Source: Salana multivorans (GTDB lineage Bacteria > Actinomycetota > Actinomycetes > Actinomycetales > Beutenbergiaceae). From it: 64,000 nt of DNA. The DNA lies in NCBI RefSeq assembly GCF_003751805.1, contig NZ_RKHQ01000002.1, positions 930,001 through 994,000 on the forward strand, in the 5' to 3' direction. Positions 8,726 through 18,026 of the stretch are shown in pieces (position 1 is the stretch's first letter; every line of letters starts with the position of its first letter). The position numbers and the translations under genes were made by a program. A model generated the notes under the pieces. The model had not been told where the DNA came from and searched no databases. It saw only the letters and a list, made by a program, of their open reading frames with translations.

Positions 8726-11603
8726 TGAGCGACCAGGCGTCCTCGCTGTCGGCGTCGTCGTCCCACGGGGCCGACTCCTCATACCCGGCGAGGTCGTCCG
8801 CGACGAGGTCGCGCGGGCGCGCGCCACCGTCGGCGACGGCCCCGGACACGGTCGGTCCGACACCGGGCACGTCCTCGCCGCGCAGCATCGCGAGCGCGCT
8901 CGGCAGCTCCTCGGGCGTCACGAGCACGTCGCGCGCCTTCGACCCCTCCGACGGCCCGACGATCTCGCGCGACTCCAGCAGGTCCATCAGGCGCCCGGCC
9001 TTGGCGAACCCGACGCGCAGCTTGCGCTGCAGCATCGAGGTCGACCCGAACTGGGTGGTGACGACGAGCTCGGCCGCCTGGAGCAGCAGCTCGAGGTCGT
9101 CGCCGATGTCCTCGTCCACCTGCTTCTTGGGCGCCACGACCGCGACGTCCTCGCGGTAGACGGGCTGGAGCTGGGACTTCACGTGCTCGACCACCGCGTG
9201 CACCTCGGACTCGTTGACCCACGCGCCCTGGACGCGCATCGGCTTGGCCGCGCCCATCGGCAGGAACAGCGCGTCACCCTGGCCGATCAGCTTCTCGGCG
9301 CCGGGCTGGTCGAGGACGACGCGCGAGTCGGCGAGCGAGGAGGTCGCGAACGCCAGCCGCGAGGGGACGTTCGCCTTGATGAGACCCGTGACGACATCGA
9401 CGGACGGACGCTGCGTCGCGAGCACGAGGTGGATCCCGGCGGCGCGGGCGAGCTGGGTGATCCGCTGGATCGACGCCTCGACGTCGCGCGGCGCCACCAT
9501 CATGAGGTCAGCGAGCTCGTCGACGACGACGAGGAGGTAGGGGTAGGGCGTGATGACCCGCTGGCTGCCCTCGGGCGGCTTGACCTTGCCGGCACGCACC
9601 GCCTTGTTGAAGTCGTTGATGTGCTTGAACCCGAACGCCGCGAGGTCGTCGTAGCGCGCGTCCATCTCCCGGACCACCCAGTCGAGCGCCTCGGCTGCCT
9701 TCTTGGGGCTCGTGATGATGGGCGTGATGAGGTGCGGGATGCCCTCGTACATGGTGAGCTCGACCCGCTTGGGGTCCACGAGGATCATCCGCACCTCCTC
9801 CGGGGTGGCGCGCATCATGATCGACGTGATCATCGAGTTGACGAAGCTCGACTTGCCGGCCCCGGTTGCTCCGGCGACGAGCAGGTGCGGCATCCGCGCG
9901 AGGTTCGCGACGACGTAGCCGCCCTCGACGTCCTTGCCGACGCCCATGATCATCGGGTGCTCGTCGCGCAGCGCGACGGAGGAGCGCAGCACGTCGCCGA
10001 GCGCGACCGTCTCGCGATCGGTGTTCGGGATCTCGATGCCGATCGCCGACTTGCCGGGGATCGGGCTGAGGATGCGCACGTCGGCGCTGGCGACCGCGTA
10101 GGCGATGTTCTTGCTCAGCGCCGTGACGCGCTCGACCTTCGTCCCGGGCGCGAGCTCCAGCTCGTACCGGGTGACGGTCGGACCGCGGCTGAACCCCGTC
10201 ACCGTCGCGTCGACGCCGAACTGGTCGAGGACGTCCGTGAGCGCCTCGACGACGCGGTCGTTGGCGGCCGAGCGCTTCTTGTGCGGCGGTCCCTCGATGA
10301 GCAGGTGCGGGTCGGGCAGCGTGTAGGTGAGCGACGGGTCGAGGGTGAGCTGCTCGGCGCGCGGCGGCAGCGGCTTGGTCGGCGGTGCCTGGAGCTCGAG
10401 CGGCTCCGTGATCGCGTCCGGTTCCGGCATCGCCCGCGTCGGGGACGGCACGACGTCCGTCGCGTCCGGGTCGATCGCGGGATCGGCGACGGCAGCCGCC
10501 GGGGCGGCGGCCGCGCGGCCGGCGCGGGTCCCCCGGGGGCGCGGCACCACGGGCTGCGTCCCCTCCGGGTCCTCCCGCAGGTCGGGACGGTCGAACGGCT
10601 TGGTCGCGTCGGACTCATCGGCCGCCGCGACCTCGTCGGTCTCCTCGGCGCCACCGCGGCCGAACAGGCCGCGTCGACCGCGACGCTGTCGGGCGACCGC
10701 GGAGCGGGCCAGGTCGGCGTCGGGATCGTCGTCGCCCCGGAGAGCGTCGTCGCCGGCGCCCTCGTCGAGGTCGTCGATCCGCGGGCCGGCGATGCGATCG
10801 CCCAGCTCCGCCAGGCGCTCGGGGATCGCGCGCACGGGCGTCGCCGTCACGATGAGGAGGCCGAAGAACGCGAGCAGCACGAGGAACGGGATCGCGACGG
10901 CGACCGAGAGCGCGTCGCTCAGCGGGTTGGCCGCCAGCCAGCCGACGAGGCCGCCGGCGCGGCGCAGGCCGGCCCACGGGTCGGCGTCGCCGAAGCCGGG
11001 CAGCCCCTGGGAGATGGCGACCAGCCCGCTCACGGCGAACGTGATGACGGCGGTGCCGATGGTGATCCGGCCGGTCGCCGGACCGAGGTCCGGGCGGCGC
11101 ATGAGGCGCACGGCGAGGAGGACGAGCGCGACGGGGACGAGGACGGCGAGGCGGCCGAGCAGGCCGGCGACGCCCATGTGCAGGTACTCCGCGACGGAAC
11201 CGGTGACGCCGAACCACTCGCGGGCCGCCACCGCGATCCCGAGCGCGAGGAGGAGCAGCGCCAGGCCGTCGCGACGCAGGGCCGGGTCGATGTCCTTGGC
11301 ACCGGAGCCGACCGCGCGGGCCGTGCCGCCGACGCCGCGAGCGATGCCCAGCCACGTGCCGCGGACCATCCGGACCGGCAGCGGCGGACGGGTCGGGGCC
11401 GCGGGCTGACGTCCCCGCGAGGAGGTCGACGCGCCGCGGGTGGCGTTCGAGCGGCCGGGGCTGGCCTTGGTCGCCGGCTTGGCCGGCTTCGTCGCCGTGC
11501 CGGTGGCGCGGGACGTCGTCGCGACGCGGTCCTTCGAGCCCGCGCGCTGCTGGGCGCGCGCGGCCGAGGCGGTGCGACCGGGGGACGGACGCTTCTCGGC
11601 CAT
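8715..11603 (-). CDS. ftsK: DNA translocase FtsK/SpoIIIE
   Basis: 962-residue septal DNA pump that clears chromosomes from the division plane. From the N-terminus: a basic Ala/Thr/Arg-rich lead (1-95), four or five membrane helices (about 105-290), a Pro/Ala/Asp-rich linker, the alpha/beta motor with Walker [10 protein letters not shown] near residue 577 and Walker [13 protein letters not shown], and a gamma winged helix (about 838-890, [26 protein letters not shown]) that reads polar sequences. The ATG at 11603 was chosen for its AGGAGGT site; an in-frame GTG 51 bp upstream lacks one. The last 60 residues are an acidic tail. It lies downstream of rnj, separated by a terminator. Confidence 0.97.
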   Translation of the reverse strand: MAEKRPSPGRTASAARAQQRAGSKDRVATTSRATGTATKPAKPATKASPGRSNATRGASTSSRGRQPAAPTRPPLPVRMVRGTWLGIARGVGGTARAVGSGAKDIDPALRRDGLALLLLALGIAVAAREWFGVTGSVAEYLHMGVAGLLGRLAVLVPVALVLLAVRLMRRPDLGPATGRITIGTAVITFAVSGLVAISQGLPGFGDADPWAGLRRAGGLVGWLAANPLSDALSVAVAIPFLVLLAFFGLLIVTATPVRAIPERLAELGDRIAGPRIDDLDEGAGDDALRGDDDPDADLARSAVARQRRGRRGLFGRGGAEETDEVAAADESDATKPFDRPDLREDPEGTQPVVPRPRGTRAGRAAAAPAAAVADPAIDPDATDVVPSPTRAMPEPDAITEPLELQAPPTKPLPPRAEQLTLDPSLTYTLPDPHLLIEGPPHKKRSAANDRVVEALTDVLDQFGVDATVTGFSRGPTVTRYELELAPGTKVERVTALSKNIAYAVASADVRILSPIPGKSAIGIEIPNTDRETVALGDVLRSSVALRDEHPMIMGVGKDVEGGYVVANLARMPHLLVAGATGAGKSSFVNSMITSIMMRATPEEVRMILVDPKRVELTMYEGIPHLITPIITSPKKAAEALDWVVREMDARYDDLAAFGFKHINDFNKAVRAGKVKPPEGSQRVITPYPYLLVVVDELADLMMVAPRDVEASIQRITQLARAAGIHLVLATQRPSVDVVTGLIKANVPSRLAFATSSLADSRVVLDQPGAEKLIGQGDALFLPMGAAKPMRVQGAWVNESEVHAVVEHVKSQLQPVYREDVAVVAPKKQVDEDIGDDLELLLQAAELVVTTQFGSTSMLQRKLRVGFAKAGRLMDLLESREIVGPSEGSKARDVLVTPEELPSALAMLRGEDVPGVGPTVSGAVADGGARPRDLVADDLAGYEESAPWDDDADSEDAWSLTGR

Positions 11604-11653
11604 GGGACCTCCTGCGGGTTGGGGACGACACGCGTTGCCCGTCAACTCAACCA

Positions 11654-11705
11654 CGCGCGCGGCCCGAAACCCTACAGCGACACTCGAGGGTTCCGGGCGC
11701 GCGCG
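11654..11705 (-). terminator. Hairpin terminator after rnj
   Basis: Arms 11654-11673 and 11687-11705 pair over about 18 bp with one bulge and one G-U pair on the minus-strand RNA. It lies between the rnj stop and the ftsK start. Confidence 0.7.
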
Positions 11706-11762
11706 GTCATGCCCCTGCGCCGATGGTCGCCATGCCCCTCCGCCGGAAAGCGGGCTACCGGG

Positions 11763-13451
11763 TCATGCCTCCACCACCACGGGGATGATGATCGGACGAC
11801 GCTTCAGCCGCGTCCCCGCCCAGCGCCCGACCACGCGGCGCATCACCTGCTGGAGCTGGTGGTTGTCGACGTTGCCCTCGCGCGCCGCCTCGGTCAACGC
11901 CTTGCGCACCTGCGGGACGATCTCCTCGAGCACGTCGCCGGACTCGGCCAGCCCGCGCGCATGGATCTGCGGCCCGGCGATGACGCTGCCGTCCTGCGCC
12001 GACACCACGGCGAACACCGAGATGAACCCCTCCTCCGAGAGGATCCGCCGGTCCTTGAGGTCGGCCTCGCCGATCTCCCCGACGCTCGACCCGTCGACGT
12101 ACACGTACCCGCACGGGACGGCGCCGACGATGCGGGCGCGACCGTCGATGAGGTCGACCACCACGCCGTCCTCGGCCAGGATGACCCGCTCGGGGTCGAC
12201 CCCCGTCCGGACGGCGAGCGCGCCGTTCGCCACGAGGTGGCGGATCTCGCCGTGCACCGGCATGACGTTGCGCGGGCGCAGGATGTTGTAGCAGTACAGC
12301 AGCTCGCCGGCGCTGGCGTGCCCCGAGACGTGGACGCGCGCGTTGCCCTGGTGGACGACCTTCGCGCCGAGCCGGGTGAGACCGTTGATGACCCGGTACA
12401 CCGAGTTCTCGTTGCCGGGGATGAGCGAGGACGCGAACACGACCGTGTCCCCCGGACCGACCTCGACGCGGTGGTCGTGGTTCGCGATCCGGGACAGCGC
12501 CGCCATCGGCTCACCCTGCGAGCCGGTGCACATGAGCACCACCTCGTCGGGCGGGTAGTCGTCGACGCGCTTGATGTCGATGAGGATGCCCGGGTCCGGC
12601 AGCGTCAGGTAGCCGAGCTCGACGGCGATCGTCATGTTCCGCACCATCGAGCGGCCCACGAGCGCGACCTTGCGGTCGTTCGCCCAGGCGGCGTCGATGA
12701 CCTGCTGGACGCGGTGGACGTGCGAGGAGAAGCTCGCGACGACGATCTTGCCGGTCGCGCCGGCGAACACCTGGTCGAGGACGGGGCCGATCTCGGCCTC
12801 CGCCGTCGTGAACCCGGGGACCTCGGCGTTCGTGGAGTCGGGCATGAACAGGTCGACGCCCCGCTCCCCCAGCCGCGCGAACGCCCGCAGGTCGGTGATC
12901 CGGCCGTCCAGCGGGAGCTGGTCCATCTTGAAGTCGCCGGTGTGGAGCACCGTGCCGGCACCCGTCGTCACGGCCACGGCCAGCGCGTCCGGGATCGAGT
13001 GGTTGACGGCGACGAACTCCAGGGCGAACGGGCCGACCTCGACCTCGTCGCCCTCCTTGACCTCCCGCAGCACCGGCGTGATCCGGTGCTCCTTGAGCTT
13101 GGCGGCGACGAACGCGAGCGTGAGCCGCGAGCCGATCAGCGGGATGTCGGGACGCAGCCGCAGCAGGTACGGCACGGCACCGATGTGGTCCTCGTGACCG
13201 TGCGTGAGGACGACCGCGTCCACCTGGTCCAGCCGGTCGGCGATGGCCGAGAAGTCGGGCAGGATCAGGTCGACGCCGGGCTGGTGGTCCTCGGGGAAGA
13301 GGACGCCGCAGTCGATGATGAGCAGACGGCCGTCGTACTCGAGCACGGCCATGTTGCGGCCGACCTCGCCGAGGCCGCCCAGCGCGACGACGCGGAGCGC
13401 GCCGACGGGAAGCGGCCCGGGCAGGGGCAGCTCGGGGTGGGGGTGGGACAT
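11763..13451 (-). CDS. rnj: Ribonuclease J
   Basis: 562-residue metallo-beta-lactamase/beta-CASP ribonuclease with 5'-3' exo- and endonuclease activity, central to mRNA turnover and rRNA maturation. The zinc motif HGHEDHIG is near residue 82, and the domain order (beta-lactamase, inserted beta-CASP, C-terminal beta domain) follows RNase J, with SGHAS and MPVHGE motifs. ATG at 13451 follows GGAAGGAACCCC. It is next to dapA, a pairing common in actinobacteria. Confidence 0.97.
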   Translation of the reverse strand: MSHPHPELPLPGPLPVGALRVVALGGLGEVGRNMAVLEYDGRLLIIDCGVLFPEDHQPGVDLILPDFSAIADRLDQVDAVVLTHGHEDHIGAVPYLLRLRPDIPLIGSRLTLAFVAAKLKEHRITPVLREVKEGDEVEVGPFALEFVAVNHSIPDALAVAVTTGAGTVLHTGDFKMDQLPLDGRITDLRAFARLGERGVDLFMPDSTNAEVPGFTTAEAEIGPVLDQVFAGATGKIVVASFSSHVHRVQQVIDAAWANDRKVALVGRSMVRNMTIAVELGYLTLPDPGILIDIKRVDDYPPDEVVLMCTGSQGEPMAALSRIANHDHRVEVGPGDTVVFASSLIPGNENSVYRVINGLTRLGAKVVHQGNARVHVSGHASAGELLYCYNILRPRNVMPVHGEIRHLVANGALAVRTGVDPERVILAEDGVVVDLIDGRARIVGAVPCGYVYVDGSSVGEIGEADLKDRRILSEEGFISVFAVVSAQDGSVIAGPQIHARGLAESGDVLEEIVPQVRKALTEAAREGNVDNHQLQQVMRRVVGRWAGTRLKRRPIIIPVVVEA

Positions 13452-13530
13452 GGGGTTCCTTCCGGAGCGAGCACCCGCGACGAGCGCGTCCCCGCGGCGG
13501 GCCGGAGCCCGCGCGAGGGCGCGTCAGCTG

Positions 13531-14442
13531 TCAGGGTGCGGGAAACAGGCCGGCGACGCGAAGCCGCTCGGCGAGGTCGGCGAGCTCGTCCTCGGTCGCC
13601 GCGACGAGCGGCGAGCGGACGGCACGGGAGGGGATGACGCCGAGCAGGTCGAGCGCGGCCTTCGCATAGACGGCACCCTGGCCGGCGCCCATGAGCGCGT
13701 CGCACACTCCGACGAGCTCGACGGCGAGGTCCTGGGCCCGGCGCAGGTCGCCGCGGCTGATGCAGCCGACCATCTCGGCGATCGGGCCGGCAACGACGTG
13801 ACCGATGACGCTGACGACACCGACGGCGCCGTGCGTCAGCCAGGCGAGGTTGAGCGCGTCGTCGCCCGAGTAGAAGGCGAGACCGGTGCGGCGCATCCGG
13901 GCGAAGCCGGCCGGCACGTCACCCGTCGCGTCCTTGACCGCGAGGACGCGCGGGTGCTCGGCGAGCCGGTCGAGCGCCTCGTCGCCGATGGCGACGCCGG
14001 TGCGCCCGGGGATGTCGTAGAGCATGACGGGCAGGTCGGCGGCGTCGGCGACGGCGCGGATGTGCCGGTAGACGCCCTCCTGGGACGGCCGGTTGTAGTA
14101 CGGCGCGTTGATGAGCAGCCCGTGCGCGCCCGTGCGCTCGGCGCTGGCGGCGATCCGGACGGCGTGCTTGGTGTCGTTCGACCCGGCGCCGGCGACGATC
14201 CGCACCCGGTCGCCGACCGCGTCGACGACGGCGCGGACGAGGGCGTCCTTCTCGGGCTGGTGCGTGGTCGGCGACTCGCCGGTCGTGCCGTTGAGGACGA
14301 TCCCGCTGACGCCGTCGGCGACGAGCTTCTCCGCCAGGACGACGGCGGCGTCGATGTCGAGGTCCCCGTCGGCATCCATCGGGGTGACCATGGCCACCAG
14401 CACGGAGCCGAAGCTCTCCAGCGCAGCTGCGTTACGGGTCAT
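13531..14442 (-). CDS. dapA: 4-hydroxy-tetrahydrodipicolinate synthase
   Basis: 303-residue class I aldolase condensing pyruvate with aspartate semialdehyde, the first committed step to lysine and diaminopimelate for peptidoglycan. Signatures GTTGESPTT (residues 52-60), the catalytic Tyr in LYDIPGRTG, and the Schiff-base Lys in LAVKDATGD (about 162) are present. The ATG has no Shine-Dalgarno but sits six bases after TAGGTT, so the mRNA is probably leaderless, starting just after the carboxypeptidase stop. rnj follows 79 bp downstream. Confidence 0.96.
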   Translation of the reverse strand: MTRNAAALESFGSVLVAMVTPMDADGDLDIDAAVVLAEKLVADGVSGIVLNGTTGESPTTHQPEKDALVRAVVDAVGDRVRIVAGAGSNDTKHAVRIAASAERTGAHGLLINAPYYNRPSQEGVYRHIRAVADAADLPVMLYDIPGRTGVAIGDEALDRLAEHPRVLAVKDATGDVPAGFARMRRTGLAFYSGDDALNLAWLTHGAVGVVSVIGHVVAGPIAEMVGCISRGDLRRAQDLAVELVGVCDALMGAGQGAVYAKAALDLLGVIPSRAVRSPLVAATEDELADLAERLRVAGLFPAP

Positions 14443-14448
14443 GACTCG

Positions 14449-14454
14449 AACCTA
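14449..14454 (-). promoter_or_regulatory. -10 element for leaderless dapA
   Basis: TAGGTT on the minus strand, six bases before the dapA ATG and eight past the upstream stop codon. Confidence 0.5.
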
Positions 14455-14461
14455 CCGGGTC

Positions 14462-15928
14462 TCAGTAGCCGGAGGTCACGCCGAGGTACTCCTCGAGCGT
14501 GAGCCCCTGGTCGACCAGGTCGCCCGCGACCTCGACCCCGACGTAGCGCAGGTGCCAGGGCTCGTAGGAGTAGCCGGTCACCGACTCCTTGCCCTCCGGG
14601 TAGCGCACGACGAACCCGAACTCGTGGCCGTGCTGCGCGACCCACTGCGCGGCCGCGGTCCCGGCGAAGTCGCTGGAGACGTCGTTGACGTCGATCGCGA
14701 GGCCGCTCTGGTGCTCGGAGTGCCCCGGCCGGGCGGAGAACGTGTCGGCGGCCTCGGCGCCGACACGGGCGGCGTAGCGGTCGTAGATGACGGTCTGGTC
14801 GGCGTAGGACCGGTAGCCGGACGCGATCCACAGCGAGATGCCGTCGGCCCGGGCCGCGGCGACCATCGCGTCGAACGCGGCCACGAGGTCGGGCGAGAGA
14901 CCGGGGTCGTAGTCGGCCGGGAGCGGGATCGTCTTGTTGGCGACGAGGACGCCGTCGATGTAGGTGACGCCGTCAACCGTCTCGACGGACGGCAGCGCGT
15001 CGAGCGCGGCGGCCAGGGAGGCGAGCCGGTCGGCGACGGCACCGGCGGTCGGCACGGTCTCCAGCAGCGAGACGGGTGCGCCGGTGAGCTGCACCAGCTC
15101 GGGGACGCGGACGGACTCGGGGGTCCACCGCGACAGGACGGCCTCGGCGGCCTCGACCTCGGCGCTCAGGCCGGCCGTCGCGAGCGGGTCGAGGAGGATC
15201 GGCGTGAGCGCGTCGATACGCTCCTGCGCGCGTGTCACGGCGTCGACGAGGTCGGCGCGGTCCAGCGACGTCGCGGTCGCGGCGCGTGCGTCGGCGGCCC
15301 TCTCGATGGCGGGGGCGTCGGTGGCGGCCGTGTCGGTCCTCGGCGAGGCGGTCGGCGGCGAGGCGGTGGCCGACGGCGCAGCCGGCGTCGGCACGTCGCT
15401 CGCGGGCTGGTCGTCCGCCGGCGCCTCGGTGCGGTCGGCATCGGGCTCGGCCGTCGCCTCCTCGGCCACGACCTCGTCGGCGACATCGGGGGCCGCGTCG
15501 GCCGGGGTGGGGACGTCGGAGGCGGCCTCGTCGTCCTCGCGCGCGGCCCGGGAGGACTGCTCGCGGGCTGCGCTCACCGGCTCGTCGGCGCCGTCGGGCG
15601 CCGGTGAGGGGACGGGGGCCGGCGACGGCTCGGGGGTCGGGGCGACGACGACCTCGCCGGCCACGGCACCGTCGATCCCGGTCCGCGGACCGTCGACGTC
15701 GAGAACGGCGGCGGACGGCGACGGGGCGGCCTCGGCCGCGAGCGTCGAGTCGGGCGCGGCCGGCACGAGCGCGGCGGCCCCGGCACCGCCGAGCAGCACA
15801 CCGGCGAGGAGCACGCCGAGCGCCCCGGTCGCGGGCAGCCGACGACGACGCGCGCGAGCCCGGCTCCGGGAGGAGGGGCTGCGGCGGTGCTGGAGGTCGG
15901 CCTCGGGGCCGCGGCGGAGCGCACGCAT
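14462..15928 (-). CDS. Secreted D-alanyl-D-alanine carboxypeptidase (VanY family)
   Basis: 488 residues acting outside the membrane on peptidoglycan stems. A basic N-terminus is followed by a hydrophobic signal/anchor (about 35-55), a long Ala/Pro/Thr/Asp-rich spacer (60-270), and a C-terminal zinc DD-carboxypeptidase domain. Zinc and active-site motifs SGYRSYADQ, SEHQSGLAIDV (about residue 408) and EPWHLRYVG are intact. The disordered spacer is unusually long and probably crosses the wall. ATG at 15928 is 42 bp from a divergent GNAT frame; a TATCGT sequence nine bases before the start may be its -10. Its setting between dapB and dapA suggests a cell-wall role, an inference. Confidence 0.88.
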   Translation of the reverse strand: MRALRRGPEADLQHRRSPSSRSRARARRRRLPATGALGVLLAGVLLGGAGAAALVPAAPDSTLAAEAAPSPSAAVLDVDGPRTGIDGAVAGEVVVAPTPEPSPAPVPSPAPDGADEPVSAAREQSSRAAREDDEAASDVPTPADAAPDVADEVVAEEATAEPDADRTEAPADDQPASDVPTPAAPSATASPPTASPRTDTAATDAPAIERAADARAATATSLDRADLVDAVTRAQERIDALTPILLDPLATAGLSAEVEAAEAVLSRWTPESVRVPELVQLTGAPVSLLETVPTAGAVADRLASLAAALDALPSVETVDGVTYIDGVLVANKTIPLPADYDPGLSPDLVAAFDAMVAAARADGISLWIASGYRSYADQTVIYDRYAARVGAEAADTFSARPGHSEHQSGLAIDVNDVSSDFAGTAAAQWVAQHGHEFGFVVRYPEGKESVTGYSYEPWHLRYVGVEVAGDLVDQGLTLEEYLGVTSGY

Positions 15929-16002
15929 GACCCCACCACGATAACCGAGACGACCGGAAAGGTCACGAAATGGTCACGGCGATCACACCGGCCGGCGCGG
16001 GC

Positions 16003-16008
16003 GACAAT
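16003..16008 (+). promoter_or_regulatory. -10-like element for leaderless GNAT gene
   Basis: GACAAT lies six bases before the GTG at 16015; no Shine-Dalgarno is present and no convincing -35 is seen. Confidence 0.4.
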
Positions 16009-16014
16009 GGGAGC

Positions 16015-16545
16015 GTGACCACCGCCGACGTCTCCGTCCGCCCCGCGCTGCCATCGGACCTCCCGGCCATCGCCCGCATCCAGCTCGCCGCGTGGGCCGA
16101 TCTCCTGGGCCCCGACGTCGCCGACGGCCTCGACGCGATCGAGCTGGAGCGGCAGTGGGCGGCTGCGCTGAGCGACCCCGACCCCCGCCGCCGCGTCCTC
16201 GTCGCGCTGGCGGGCCCGCGGGTCGTCGGCTTCGCGGCCGCGAGCCCGACGCAGCGCTCGGCGTCCGACGACGACGGCTGGACCGGCGAGCTCGTCGCGC
16301 TGGAGGTCGAGCCGACGAGCCGGCGCGCGGGCCACGGGTCGCGGCTGCTCGCCGCGGCGGTCGACCTCGCCCGTGACGCCGGTGCCCACCACCTCGGGGC
16401 GTGGACCATGACGCACGATCCCGACCGTCGGGCGTTCCTCGAGGGGGCCGGGTTCGCGGAGGCGGGGCTGCGCCGCACGCTCGAGCTGCCGGGGCCTCGG
16501 GAGGTCGAGGAGATCCTCCTCACCGCGGTCCTGTCCCCCGCCTGA
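16015..16545 (+). CDS. GNAT-family N-acetyltransferase
   Basis: 176-residue acetyl-CoA-dependent acyltransferase of unknown substrate. It has the N-terminal VRPALPSDLPAIARIQ opening, strand beta4 LVALEVEPTSRRAGHGSRLL (residues 94-113) holding the acetyl-CoA motif R-x2-G-x-G, and the C-terminal RAFLEGAGFAEAG motif typical of GNAT enzymes. I prefer GTG 16015, where homology begins, over the in-frame ATG at 15970, because a GACAAT box sits six bases upstream. It stands alone between vanY (divergent) and a TPR gene (convergent). Confidence 0.85.
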   Translation: MTTADVSVRPALPSDLPAIARIQLAAWADLLGPDVADGLDAIELERQWAAALSDPDPRRRVLVALAGPRVVGFAAASPTQRSASDDDGWTGELVALEVEPTSRRAGHGSRLLAAAVDLARDAGAHHLGAWTMTHDPDRRAFLEGAGFAEAGLRRTLELPGPREVEEILLTAVLSPA

Positions 16546-16573
16546 CCGGAGCGCGCCCCGGCCGCGTCGACGG

Positions 16574-17110
16574 TCAGCGACGCGCGCCGCGCTCCAGCCG
16601 CACCGCGTGCCGCAGGGACTCGCGCGCCCGCGACCGGTCGCCGGCGGCCTCGTAGGCCCAGCCGAGCCGGTACCAGCCGCGCCAGTCCCCCGGCTCGGCC
16701 TCGACCCGGGCGCGCGCGGCGTCGAACCGGTCCGCAGCGACCGAGCGGTCGATCCGCCCGGCGGGGCTGCGCGGCAGGTCGTCGACGTCGAGCCCGCCCT
16801 CGCGGGCGAGGAGGTCCGTGAGCCGGTCGACGGCGCGGGCCTGGGTGACCTCGCGACCGAGGAACCACAGGGTGAGCACGGGGACGGCGAGGATGGCGAT
16901 GCCGATGGCCACCCCGACGGCGGAGCCGGAGCCGATGAGCGCGACGGCGCGCTGGCCCACCAGCAGGACGTAGAGCAGGAGGACGGCGAGCACGGCGACG
17001 GCACTGAGCATCGAGCGCGTCCGGCGGGTGCGATCGACCGCCTGCGCCCCGGCCGGGCCACCGCCCTCGGTGGTCGCGCGGTCCTCGGCCGACCCGGGAT
17101 CGTCGCTCAC
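16574..17110 (-). CDS. Membrane protein with C-terminal tetratricopeptide repeat
   Basis: 178 residues. Two adjacent hydrophobic helices (about 33-53 and 60-84) are followed by a soluble part ending in one or two TPR-like helix pairs (DWRGWYRLGWAYEAAGDRSRARESLRHAVRLE). The GTG overlaps the dapB stop (GTGA), so it is co-translated with dapB. Function unknown; similar small TPR membrane proteins follow dapB in other actinobacteria, so a wall-synthesis link is possible but unproven. Confidence 0.75.
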   Translation of the reverse strand: MSDDPGSAEDRATTEGGGPAGAQAVDRTRRTRSMLSAVAVLAVLLLYVLLVGQRAVALIGSGSAVGVAIGIAILAVPVLTLWFLGREVTQARAVDRLTDLLAREGGLDVDDLPRSPAGRIDRSVAADRFDAARARVEAEPGDWRGWYRLGWAYEAAGDRSRARESLRHAVRLERGARR

Positions 17111-17850
17111 AGGTCGACGAAGCTGTCGAGCCCCACGCTCACGCCGGGGTGCGACCCGACCTGGCGCACGGCGAGCAGGACGCCGGGCATGTAGCTCGAC
17201 CGGTCGAAGGTGTCGGTGCGGATCGTGAGGAGCTCGCCGGGGTTGGTGAGGAAGATCTGCTCGTGGGCCACGAGGCCCTCCAGCCGCAGCGCGTGGACCC
17301 GGACACCGTCGTAGTCGGCGCCGCGGGCGCCGCGCGGGTCGGTCTGGGTGGCGTCCTTCATCGCGCCGACGCCGGCGTCCGCGCGCGCCTGCGCGATGCC
17401 GCGGGCGGTGTGGATCGCGGTCCCCGACGGGGCGTCCACCTTGTGGGGGTGGTGCATCTCGACCACCTCGACGGAGGCGAACAGCGGCGCGGCCACGGCG
17501 GCGAACCGCATGGCCAGGACGGCGGAGAGGGCGAAGTTCGGGGCGATGAGCACCCCGACGCCCGGCGTCCGGGCGGCGTGCTCGCGCACGCGGTCGATCG
17601 CGTGGTCGTCCCAGCCCGTGGTGCCGACGACGGCGTGGACGCCGGCATCCAGCAGAGCGTGGACGTTCGCCTCGGTCGCATCGGGCAGCGTGAAGTCGAC
17701 CGCGACGTCGGCCTGTCCCGCGAGGGCCGCGACGTCGTCACCCGCGTCGAGCCGAGCGACGAGGTCGAGGTCGGGGGCCGCCTCGATCGCCTCGCACGTC
17801 GTGGCACCCATCCGTCCCGCCGCGCCCAGCACGGCCACCCTGATCGTCAC
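17107..17850 (-). CDS. dapB: 4-hydroxy-tetrahydrodipicolinate reductase
   Basis: 247-residue NAD(P)H-dependent reductase, second step of the diaminopimelate branch. The N-terminal Rossmann motif is VAVLGAAGRMG (residues 5-15); VDFT, GTTGWD and the catalytic EMHHPHKVDAPSGTA block (about 130-145) are all present. The GTG start lies six bases after TAGGGT on the minus strand, a leaderless arrangement, though GGGGGA next to the start could also act as a weak ribosome site. It is transcribed toward the TPR gene, with which it overlaps by 4 bp. Confidence 0.96.
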   Translation of the reverse strand: MTIRVAVLGAAGRMGATTCEAIEAAPDLDLVARLDAGDDVAALAGQADVAVDFTLPDATEANVHALLDAGVHAVVGTTGWDDHAIDRVREHAARTPGVGVLIAPNFALSAVLAMRFAAVAAPLFASVEVVEMHHPHKVDAPSGTAIHTARGIAQARADAGVGAMKDATQTDPRGARGADYDGVRVHALRLEGLVAHEQIFLTNPGELLTIRTDTFDRSSYMPGVLLAVRQVGSHPGVSVGLDSFVDL

Positions 17851-17856
17851 TCCCCC

Positions 17857-17862
17857 ACCCTA
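17857..17862 (-). promoter_or_regulatory. -10 element for dapB
   Basis: TAGGGT on the minus strand, six bases before the dapB GTG; no good -35 is visible. Confidence 0.45.
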
Positions 17863-17885
17863 GGTCGATCGGCCGACCTCCGATG

Positions 17886-18013
17886 TCGGGGTGGGTTCGA
17901 TCGCGAATCACGACCCGATCCACCCCGATGTCGGAGAAAGGGCGGGTGGGCGGGTGGCTCGATGGGTGGGCGGCTCGACGGGCGGGTGGGTGGCTCGACA
18001 GGCGGGCAGGTGG
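17886..18013. repeat. Inverted repeat plus G-rich tandem repeat between pepR and dapB
   Basis: Two structures. First, perfect 9-bp arms TCGGGGTGG (17886-17894) and CCACCCCGA (17920-17928), flanked by the direct repeat GATGTCGG. Second, from 17940 a run of 16-20-bp units built on GGCTCGA(C/T)GGGNGGG, starting with GGGCGGGTGGGCGGG (17940-17954), a canonical G-quadruplex motif with one-base loops on the plus strand. The hairpin may end the M16 peptidase transcript. Confidence 0.7.
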
Positions 18014-18026
18014 GCCGGCGTCGGTG

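Noticed and set aside
9183-13637. A 1,484-codon open frame on the plus strand opposite ftsK and rnj
   Set aside because: It is antisense to two conserved genes, has the Arg/Asp/Gly/Val composition of a high-GC shadow frame and no ribosome site. The same applies to other long frames opposite pnp, infB, rlmN-cdsA and rpsB-tsf.
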